The translations under genes were made by a program, and so were the position numbers. Positions 30,732-39,516 of a stretch of 50,880 nucleotides of DNA are shown piece by piece (position 1 is the stretch's first letter; each line of letters opens with the position of its first letter). The stretch covers positions 1 through 50,880 of the forward strand of contig JAAAUF010000202.1 in NCBI GenBank assembly GCA_015499985.1, in the 5' to 3' direction. A model generated the notes under the pieces. That model made no database searches and was not told the origin of the DNA. It saw nothing but the letters and a program-made list of their open reading frames with translations. Source of the DNA: Haplosporangium gracile. Its lineage: Eukaryota; Mortierellomycota; Mortierellomycetes; Mortierellales; Mortierellaceae.

Positions 30732-31723
30732 ATGGTAATGACCTTTTCTTGCCACCATCTCACCGAGCACCACATATCGCCGTCATAATGTTACCCCCTA
30801 GACTCCACAATGTACAGATTCGAATCCTCACACATCCTCTTCTCTGATTCGAACACCCTAGCCCATCCTCGCCCTTCAAGTCAAAGCCGAGCTCGAGAAT
30901 ATCACCGAGCTGATCCCCGCCGACGCCGACCACACCTGGCACTTCAAGATCCAGTGCACCAAGTGCCGTGAAATCGACTCGAACGTCATCACCATGAACG
31001 CCATTGTAAGATATTTGGATTTGTGTGGTTATATTTTGCTTTTTAGCTGTGTGTTTATTAATGTAAAAATGGCGTGCACCTGCGAGAAAGGAACGAAAAA
31101 CGTGGCTGACATGATCAGCTTTTTTTGTACATCAATGCCTTTAGGATAAAGCTGAGATGGGTTCTGGACGCGGTGAGGCCAACTTGGTTATGAAGTGCAA
31201 GTTCTGCAAGTGCGAGAGCTCTGCCGGTAAGCTACCTCAATCGACAACTGTTCGATTTTTACTTCTTATTCCCAAACGCAGTTGATGTCCAATAAGGAAT
31301 TTTCACCCAGCCCTTGTATGCTACAATTTGTTTTTGTTCAAAATGTAGATATTATCTCCAAGCCCGTTGCTTACGAGATTGAGAACAACGACAAGTATGC
31401 CACGATTGTCACGGTCGAGTGCCGTGGATTGGAGTTGGTTGGCTTTGAGCCAAGAGAGGGATGGAAGGCCAAGGGTGCCGAGTCTGGTACTCTCTTTGAG
31501 GATATTGATCTCACTGATGGTGACTGGGCTGACTACGATGAGAAGGTAAAGCGAAACATGGATTTTTATTTCAGGATGGAAATAAGGAGTAACATTTCTT
31601 TGCTAGTATGGATCGAATGTGGTGTAGCTAACCACTTCTTTACTATTTGGGATTGGACGTGTATAGAGCGAGCTCCCTGTTGCTATCAGCAGCATCGAAT
31701 CCAAGTTCGTCAAGGTCAAGTAA
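30732..31723 (+). CDS. CXXC zinc-binding protein, CZIB/DUF866 (UPF0587) family
   Basis: Five exons: 30732-30734 (ATG only), 30862-31005, 31145-31226, 31349-31545, 31667-31723; 160 aa, the same length as human CZIB (C1orf123). Two CXXC pairs (C33/C36 and C67/C70) bind zinc in this family; also conserved are LQVKAELENIT, GSGRGEANLV, ECRGLELVGFEP and a C-terminal SSIESKFVKVK. The molecular role of the family is not established. The first exon consists of the start codon alone in a perfect GCCACC-ATG-G context, spliced to CCC ATC CTC, and this restores both the length and the MPILALQVKAELEN start. A TAG stop immediately precedes exon 2 in frame, so some upstream exon is required. The start is only 111 bp past the MutY stop. 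Confidence 0.88.
30735..30861 (+). other. First intron of CZIB gene, directly after the ATG
   Basis: GTAATG..CCTAG, phase 0. It contains a GATTCGAATCC string resembling a tRNA B box, but no A box or cloverleaf. Confidence 0.7.
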
Positions 31724-31760
31724 ACAATGCAGGATGTCACCCACTAATACCTAGAACAAG

Positions 31761-31766
31761 AATAAA
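31761..31766 (+). terminator. Poly(A) signal AATAAA of CZIB gene
   Basis: AATAAA 38 nt past the stop codon. Confidence 0.5.
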
Positions 31767-31915
31767 AACGATCAAGAGCTGGATATCGTGAAAGGAATCA
31801 TGGATCATTAGCCTTGTGGAAGATGCGTGTCATCAGTGGATATTGCCATCTGAAGGCACTTGAGAGCGAACGAGGGTATTCAAGGCTTTGGTTTATGGAC
31901 GTGGATTCAAGAAAG

Positions 31916-31924
31916 GTTTATATA
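31916..31924 (+). promoter_or_regulatory. Candidate TATA element (GTTTATATA) of PRM1
   Basis: TTTATATAC element about 80 nt before the favoured PRM1 ATG at 32000. It argues against the upstream in-frame ATGs at 31823 and 31895. Confidence 0.4.
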
Positions 31925-31999
31925 CTCTCGACATTGGTATTTTGTTCAACAGCAAACATATCCCTTCAACACAACGACGACAAACAACTCGTACAAGAC

Positions 32000-33832
32000 A
32001 TGCAGAGCATGCATTCAGATACACCATTAACAGACACGACGACACGAATAATCGACATGTCACCATCATCTTCTACACCTCCACCCAAACACACTCTCTG
32101 TGACGACACTCCAACCAAGGGAAAATCCCAGCCAGTCCAACCGTTCTTGGGCCTGCAGGCCAAACTCTCTCAAGCCTTCGCCTCCTACGCGGTTGTTTTT
32201 CTTGTCATTTCGGCGGTTCAACTCTATAAGACCAGGACCGTAATCGAACAGTTCACTGTCGACGCCAAGGCGTCAGTTGCCCAGGAATGCTACGCACTAG
32301 AAAAATCTCTCTCAACCATCGCAATGCTCCCAAATATGGCCGCCCAAGGAATCAACCGGGGACTCGTCAATGCAGTCGAAGTCTCGATCAGTCAGGTCGG
32401 GTATGGGTTAGTCGTGGTCCTGACAGGATTGATCTCGACACTGGAACTTATCATGGAGCTCCTCACGGGTACCTGGCGCTGCTTTTTGACCAACTTGGCG
32501 GATTCGGGGATTCCTTTGCTTTCGGATGTGGGTGCCGAAGGTGTTCAGGCGATTGACGAACTGAACGGCGCGGTGCTGGGTCTTTTGGCTGTGCCGTTCA
32601 ACGGACTTGGCGAACTTATTGAGGGCAAAATGGCGGATCCACAGATTGGGAACTTGGTTACCATACCTGTCATGACGGCTCCAAAGATTGTTTTTTGTGA
32701 GGAGGCGCTGGACTTGATGGCCGTTGACAAGTTGTCGGGCGATCTCAGGCAGTGGATCTCGTATGGAACGATGATACTTTTGGCGACGGCGTTCGCGGTG
32801 TTGCTAGGCAATATGGTCATGATCTGGTATCACCATAGGAGGTGGATGACTCATATTGGACTAGTCCAGCAGCAGCTTTCGAGTATTGCGGCCGAGTCCT
32901 TGGGTGGACAAACAAAAGTATCGCCGTCAGAGACGAAGCAGGAGGACATGGATCCAGTCGACAAGCAGGATGACCTAGAGCAGAAAAAACTGAATGCGAT
33001 GCGAATTAGTGACATGGTCCAACACCCGCTTCTTTACCGTTTTGTGGACTGGTCATCGAAACGACTCTTCAAAACAGACGAGACCAAGCGGAATATCTAC
33101 CTGTGGTTTATCCACTATGTGTCTCATCCACCAGCCATCGTATGTCTCTTTATTGGACTTCTCGGACTAGTCTTGACGATTGGCAAGATCGCGTTAATTG
33201 AATACATGCGCCAGAACTACCGTACAATCTTTGCGCCCGCTATCACAGACCTCTCAGAGATAATCATCAGCTCTGTTCAGGGCGCGATGCAAACAGCCTC
33301 AGTGACCTTTTCAACAGAGACCAATTCAGCGCTTGCAGTAGTCGAGGCAGACTTAAACGAGACCGTGTTTTCAGAAATCGTCCGGGCAGCTGTAGATTTG
33401 AACAATGCCCTGGTCCAGGTACAGGCGACACTGGTTGAAGGAGTTCGGACGGTATTTGGAGAATCAATTTTTGCAAAGTTTGTGGGGGCAGTGTTGCAGT
33501 GTTTGTTGTTCAATAAGTTAGAGGTCATTGAGAGAGGGCTGAGCTGGATGCAAGATAATGCTCAGATCAGGTTACCGAGAGTCACGGAGGATATGCTGAT
33601 GATGGACTGGACTCAATTAGATGCTCTGGTTGCCGAGTCTGCTAATATCATCATGAGCCCCTCTCTTTCAGCCAGAACGCAAAAGATTGAGAATGCGATG
33701 AGTAGGGTATATACGCAGTATGAAGACGCGCTGCGACGAGAATTGCCCGTGTACTATGGTCTTATCGCAGTGTGGCTGATTATTCTGATGCTGGGTCTGA
33801 CAGGGGCAGCAAGGGCGGCAGGAGTCGTGTAG
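32000..33832 (+). CDS. PRM1: Prm1-type plasma membrane fusion protein
   Basis: Single exon, 610 aa from the ATG at 32000; other in-frame ATGs lie at 31823, 31895, 32009 and 32057, and the TATA-like element at 31916 favours 32000 or later. Prm1 is a multispanning protein at the contact zone of fusing cells, needed for efficient membrane merger in yeast and Neurospora mating. Layout: S/T/P-rich cytoplasmic tail; TM1 (FASYAVVFLVISAVQLY); an extracellular loop with hydrophobic stretches (GYGLVVVLTGLISTLELIMELL, AVLGLLAVPFNGL); a TM (YGTMILLATAFAVLLGNMVMIWY); a cytoplasmic loop; a TM (IVCLFIGLLGLVLTIGKIALIEY); a second long ectodomain with an NETVF sequon; and a last TM (YYGLIAVWLIILMLGLTGAA). The four-TM, two-ectodomain pattern and the length match the family. 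The lack of introns is notable here. Confidence 0.85.
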   Translation: MQSMHSDTPLTDTTTRIIDMSPSSSTPPPKHTLCDDTPTKGKSQPVQPFLGLQAKLSQAFASYAVVFLVISAVQLYKTRTVIEQFTVDAKASVAQECYALEKSLSTIAMLPNMAAQGINRGLVNAVEVSISQVGYGLVVVLTGLISTLELIMELLTGTWRCFLTNLADSGIPLLSDVGAEGVQAIDELNGAVLGLLAVPFNGLGELIEGKMADPQIGNLVTIPVMTAPKIVFCEEALDLMAVDKLSGDLRQWISYGTMILLATAFAVLLGNMVMIWYHHRRWMTHIGLVQQQLSSIAAESLGGQTKVSPSETKQEDMDPVDKQDDLEQKKLNAMRISDMVQHPLLYRFVDWSSKRLFKTDETKRNIYLWFIHYVSHPPAIVCLFIGLLGLVLTIGKIALIEYMRQNYRTIFAPAITDLSEIIISSVQGAMQTASVTFSTETNSALAVVEADLNETVFSEIVRAAVDLNNALVQVQATLVEGVRTVFGESIFAKFVGAVLQCLLFNKLEVIERGLSWMQDNAQIRLPRVTEDMLMMDWTQLDALVAESANIIMSPSLSARTQKIENAMSRVYTQYEDALRRELPVYYGLIAVWLIILMLGLTGAARAAGVV

Positions 33833-34056
33833 CTCGTGTGACGGACGGAACGAGACTGCCATTCCTCTGCGAAATGGCGCGAACGTCGGGCGGAAATAAA
33901 AAAAAAATCTTGTCCTCGAAGGTGAGTTGCCGCCACTGCGCTTCGTCTCTGTCAACATTCTTTTTTGAAGCATCTTTTTTACTTTTTTTCTTCCTTCTTG
34001 CCATCACATTTCTTTTCAACTCTTTACGACTTTCAGGAATAGAGAATTACTAAAAA

Positions 34057-36035
34057 ATGACCACAGGATCAACAGACCTCATCTTTCTCGGAACAGGAAC
34101 CTCCAGCGGCGTGGTACATTCGCCCCCCTCCCCCCCCTCTCCCTCTCTCCTGGCCCCAGCCCGTTACTGTGGTTGCATCACCTTTGTACGCTGGACCAAT
34201 TGCTCCATTCCACATGGAAAGCAGGAATGTTCTAACCACAATGAGCCACTCTCCTCCTTTTTTTCCATGCCACTTTTCTCTCTACCTTTTCGGCTTTTTC
34301 CTCGGTAGCCGTCGGTCCCCTGTCTGACGGACCCGAACCCGACTTGCAAGGTGTGCTTGTCGACACTGGAACCTGAGGGTGTCAAGAACATCAAGCGCAA
34401 CACTAGTGCTATGGTCCACTTTATGCACGAGGACGGTCGCGAGAGGTACTTATAGTGATTGCTGCGATCTAAAGAATGGAGATATGGGTGACAAGATGAA
34501 AAGGGATAAGAATTGGATAAGGGAGGGGTACGTACTCATCACAGGACTGATAGACAGTCGATCAAATTGCTAACGGCTTTTTGTTTTCTTCTTGGAATTT
34601 CTGTTACTGTAGGAATATTCTGATTGATTGTGGAAAGTCCTTCTATGAGTCAGCAAGGCAATGGTTCAGACTGCACAACCTCCACCGCATCGATGCCTTG
34701 GTAAATCAAGAAAAGCTAAGCTTGCCTTCTCGCAACACAATTCTCAATGGTCGAACAGCTACAGTGACACATCGACCCACGGACCATTAACTAATGGTGT
34801 GTTATTCTGTATCAATTAACAATTATAGGTGATCACACACGGCCACGCGGATGCATACTACGGGATGGACGACCTTCGCGCATGGTGCCTGCTCGACAAA
34901 GGGAACCCATACAGCATCCCCGTCTATCTTGATCAGAACACTATGGACACGCTGTCGAACACTTTCCCTTACATGGTTGACTCTTCCAAGGCTACAGGAG
35001 GTGGTGATATCCCTTCATTCCAGTACAATATTATTGAACATGATAAGGATTTTGTAGTTGAAGGTGTCACTTTTACCCCATTACCAGGTAAATTTTCAGA
35101 ATGGCTTTTCTGGTGTTCTGATGGTTTATAAGGAGGTACATTGAGGAAGAAGGCCTGAAGGGAGATATTAATGGGATGAGATAGCATAAGGAGGGAGGAA
35201 AGAGATCCTACGCGTGTATTGCGATGAAAAAAAGGGACGCCGAGAGAAGATTTGTTTACATGGAGAATATCTAGTGAGGAGGAAAGAGATCCTACGAAAG
35301 CATTGTGAACAGTAGGAAAAGTGGAGATCTGATAGAATATGCGGCACAGCAAGAAAGGAGGGAGATGCTCTAGTTCGGGAGACAAATCCGCAACGAGGCA
35401 CTAACATGATGCTACTATCACATCTTCTCACCTCTAGTCCAGCATGGCAAGTTCATGACGACGGGTGAGCCATTTTGGTCGCTCGGCTTCCGTTTCAGAA
35501 ACCTCAGCTGGGTCTCAGACTGTTCCACTATACCCGAAAGCACTACTGCCAAGATTGCTGGATCTAAAGTGTTAGTTATCGACGGATTGAAAAGTATGTG
35601 TCAAAAATCATCTGTGTAATTATTTGGCGATGATTTTTTTGTTTGAGGGAAGTACGGCAATCCTACTGGTCCGTGTTTGCCTTGCTATATTTTTGATCTT
35701 TTCAAACTCTTTCGTCCAAACCCCTCAATGGACTCTGCATTAACAAACAATTGCTCGATCTCCGTTGTTACTATCTCGTAAAAAAAAAAAAAAAAAAAAA
35801 CATATACGTATTTCTTGAACAAAAAATATTAGATACGACACACCCCTCTCATTTCAGCATCCCCGAGGCGATCGAGTACACCAACAGTCTGGACCCGAAA
35901 CCTGAGCGTGCTTTTATTGTCGGATTCTGCCATACCGTCGACCATTATGCCGAGGATGCGAAAATGCGGGCCTTGGATAGCGAGAGTCACCCCGAGATCA
36001 GGATCGCGTATGACGGTCAAAGGATTAACTTTTAG
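34057..36035 (+). CDS. Metallo-beta-lactamase-fold hydrolase (PhnP/cyclic phosphodiesterase-like)
   Basis: Six exons: 34057-34113, 34309-34445, 34613-34700, 34829-35087, 35438-35593, 35833-36035; 299 aa, all phases consistent. It starts with beta-strand FLGTGTSSGVPSVPCL followed by a Cys pair (CKVC) and RNTSAMV, then LIDCGKSFYESA, then the metal-binding VITHGHADAYYGMDDLR (an HxHxD motif with Ala where many relatives have His). Later ligands are probably in MTTGEPFWSLGFRF, VLVIDGLK and HPSHFSIPEAIEY, with CHTVDHY near the end. This resembles the fungal and plant proteins annotated as phosphoribosyl-cyclic-phosphate phosphodiesterase or lipoate-associated MBL proteins; the substrate is unknown. 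The first donor (GTACAT) is non-consensus but phase-correct. Confidence 0.87.
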
Positions 36036-37137
36036 AATGAAAAATTACAAACAAAAAAAAATGATTGTTTAGTCAATTGGTTTAGACCTCAGCCTGCATT
36101 CTTTTTTTCCATCTTTCTTTCGAGTACAATAGAGTGTACATTATGCGCGTTTGTGTGAGTATTGGTATAGGGCTACTTTATTGCGGGAAAGAGCATACAT
36201 GCTCCGGTTAGTTTTGAAACAGGCGATGCAAGGAGAAAAAAAGGAAAAAACACCGAGAAAAAGAAAAAAAAAAGAAAAAAAGATAAGCTGATGCACCATT
36301 GAGAAAAACAAAACAACAATAAAACGGGTCGATGAACACTTGGCCACGCGGCATGGTCCCTCTCGATTCGTAATTGTGGTTTGTATGTCATGAACGTGAA
36401 AGTCATGGTCTAGTCCTTCTGTCTTTTTTTTTTGGTTGAACCATAGATCTTAAACACATCCCTACTTTCGTTCCTTGGCTAAATTGAAAGAAACGTCATG
36501 CATATTATCTACATGGAAGATGGAAGAGAGAATATAAGTCCTCCCGACTTTAACTCCTTTGGAGTAAGTGACAAAACACCGAAAGAAAGAGATCTGCTTT
36601 GTTGTCCATCTGCGAGAAGAGGGGGGAGCTAAAGAGATAAGCATGAGTGAGCGAAAAGCAGTGTGTAAAAGATGGCATTTTTTTCGCTCCCTTTCACGGG
36701 CCGAAAGAAAACAAATGACATATGCGTGGTGATTGGGGGAAAAGGAGACAAAGAAGAGTCGACTGCCCTCTTTCCTCTTTCAGGCTGGGTTTCAACGAGC
36801 TGGATGGGGTATGGCACGTTAGTATGGCATCTTTTTTGAAGTGGCGTAGGGAAGGAATATGAAGGAGGACAAGGGGAGTGGGAGAGTTTAGAGTATGGGA
36901 CTAAGCAGGGTATAGGAGTATGGGAAGTATGGGACTAGAGTATCTGTGTTTGTGCAGGGCTAGGTAACAGGGCTCGTTCGGTCGGTACGAAATACAAATA
37001 AGGAAGGTAAGCGCAGTTGGATAGAGTAAAGAGGGGGCCAGGAAAAAACAAAATGGTTGGTTACTAAATAATTGCATTCATGGTCTGGACAGGAGCCCGA
37101 GTCAAGAAATTTTTTTATCTGATTTGATGTTAATTCG

Positions 37138-37146
37138 TTATCAGAT
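37138..37146 (-). promoter_or_regulatory. Third ATCTGATAA site
   Basis: TTATCAGAT on the plus strand, i.e. ATCTGATAA on the minus strand. A near match (ATCTGATTT) lies 13 bp upstream at 37117-37125. Confidence 0.35.
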
Positions 37147-38554
37147 CCTTTAAAAAAAATTAGCATATGGCCTTAAAAAAATGACATTTCTTTCACCACT
37201 GTTGCCTTGCCCATTACTTTGAATCGACGCGTGCACGATTAGGAAAGGAGTGAGCGAAACAAAACAAGGGCGAAATAAGGGCGTCGGGTATATGGTAAAA
37301 CTCCTCAACCGTCGTCTACCTCCGGAGTGGAGACCTTTCCATCTTCTTTACAGTCCTTTCCTCGCTGGTGTTCACGTCTTGCCTGCGCCCGAATGTGAAC
37401 AGAACACCAGGGAGATGAACGGAGGAGAAGGAGATAGGACCAGGAGGATAGAAGAGAGAAACAAAAAGGTCGGTTGACTTTTTGTTTCTCAGAACAGAAG
37501 TCAAACTCCGTCTAGCCTGAAGTGGGATAGGCCAAGAGGACATTCTTTCCTAACTTGTCGATGAGCAAAGACGCATTTGGATGCCCAATTGTAACTCCTC
37601 TTTCAATCAGTGTATGCACACGCCCTCTCTTTTCTGTCCAGAGTCAAGAAAGAAAAAAACGGCGTGGCCAACACAAAAAATATTGCAGACAGACGCAGAG
37701 AAGAAGATGCAATGTGTGTTGTTTTCTTGTCCACGGACAGTCTTTGGCCTAATAGACAAGATCGCTGTCTTAAGAAGCTAGAGCGATGACACGCTCGCTC
37801 GGTCGATAAGTCATCCGTAGGATCCCTTTACTATTATTTATATTAATTTCTGTTTACAGTTACTCATGTTTGTTTTCAATTGAAAGTTGTTTGATTGCAT
37901 TCAACCTTTGTTTTTGAGTTTTTCACCTTGACAGACGATGGTGGTTTTTTTTTTTTACAAAAGGAGTAATGGACTAGCCTGATGACCTCTTTTTTCTTTG
38001 TTTTTCCCTTTGGCAAATAGATCCGCGCGCGCGCCAATTCAAAACAAAACCTTTTCCATTCAACCTCCTCCTCCTCATCTTCACATCTTGCTTTCTTGCT
38101 TTGAAGAGATGACCGCGAACAAGGTGTCAAACCTGCCAAAAAGAAAACATACGCGCCCATCTGCCACTCTTTTTTGTATCTTTGCTACATTCAATGTCTT
38201 ACTGTGTACCTTTCTTTTCTGCCGGCTGTGTTTTTTCATCTTCATTGGTACAGGTTGTCAAAAAAAGATGCGCTCACTCCGCTCCCTTCCCGCAAACAGT
38301 TTTTCTTTGGCACCAACACTTTTTAGCATTTCTGAATTAGGGCGAAAAGGGACGAAGGGTGAGTAACTTTTTTCACACCCAGCACACCAGCCAAGCCGTG
38401 CTACGGTTAGACAAAATATCGTTTTTTCTTTTCACCTGTGTGTCTTTTGGACAAGGGTCCTCTTCCTGATGAGGGTTTTCTTTGTTTTATCAAATGTAAA
38501 GTATGTCATCTTTTTTTTCTCTCTGTGGGCGTAAGAGCTGAAATGGGGGTCTGG

Positions 38555-38603
38555 ATCTGATAAGACCCCGACATGGACCCGCGCGGCCAGCGGCTTATCA
38601 GAT
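38555..38603. promoter_or_regulatory. Inverted pair of ATCTGATAAG sites (iron-responsive GATA factor motif)
   Basis: ATCTGATAAG at 38555-38564 and its exact reverse complement CTTATCAGAT at 38594-38603, separated by 29 bp of GC-rich sequence. ATC(A/T)GATAA is the recognised site of Fep1/Sre/SreA-type repressors of iron uptake genes. The pair lies about 0.95 kb upstream of the ferric-reductase-family start codon. Confidence 0.55.
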
Positions 38604-39516
38604 GAACGGAATAATAGGTCGCACTGCCTGGTAAAGGGTGCTTCTTTTTTTTTATTTTATTCCTATTGTATTTCCTCCTTTGACAGTTTTAACGCGCCGC
38701 TGAGTTTGTTTGTTCAATCGTGGCATTGAATCAACATCGGTGCAGCGTGCTGTGTTATAAGACGAATGGCTTGGTGCTTCAAAATAAGCACTTGTTTTTT
38801 GCTACACTCACTACTTCTTTTTTTCGTTCACATTGAGTCTAACTCATTCATTTATTCATCTTCTCATTCAGTCGTTCATTTGCAGAGTACTTTCCATCTC
38901 TGTGTCCACCAGTGAACTGCCGTAGCTTTGCACACCCTTTACACTCACTGAACTTGAATATAATGAATAAGTTAGACACAAAGGATAAAACAGATGATCG
39001 AGACGGAAATGGAGAAAAGGAAAGGAAAAATGGAAAGAGAAAAACGATCCGTGAACAACGAAGACTATAAAGGGACGACCGGTAGTCGCACCTTTTTTCT
39101 TTTTTTTTTTGTTTTCTCTTCATCCTTCACTGCTGGTGTTTCATCCCCCACTCCAAGCACTGTTGAGCCTCATCTTTCCTTCCTTCCTTTCTTCCATTCT
39201 TCCTTGCACCCTTCTCCTCCTTCCTGCCTTCGTTTTTCTGTAGAACTTGCTTTTTATTACTCACACGTTTTTGTTTCTTATAATCTCGGTTTAATACCCT
39301 CTTTCCTTGTATATTTGTTACTGCATACCTTTTTTAATCCTTGATATACACCCTTCACTCCTCTCTTGTATCGATTTTCATTCCATTGCATTTACTTTTC
39401 ATTTTCATTGTACATACTACAACTCCTTTATCTTTGCCCACTGGTCAGCCACCTTTCCAACCGACAAACCACTTCCTTCCACCCTTCCTGAACACACAAA
39501 CTCCACTCAATCAACC

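Larger units (their letters stand above)
36036..39516 (+). promoter_or_regulatory. 3.5-kb intergenic region upstream of ferric reductase gene
   Basis: No supported gene. AT- and homopolymer-rich, with several short open frames of biased composition. Features seen are three exact ATCTGATAA sites (37138, 38555, 38595; two are on the minus strand), a CT-rich stretch at 39170-39240 and the leader up to ATG 39517. An untranslated exon or non-coding RNA cannot be excluded. Confidence 0.55.

Noticed and set aside
30790..30850. GATTCGAATCC resembling a tRNA B box
   Set aside because: No A box, no acceptor-stem pairing and no cloverleaf in either orientation; it lies within a CZIB intron.
37998..38366. 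122-codon plus-strand frame in the gap before the ferric reductase
   Set aside because: No recognisable domain, no splice partners and AT-rich biased composition; treated as non-coding.
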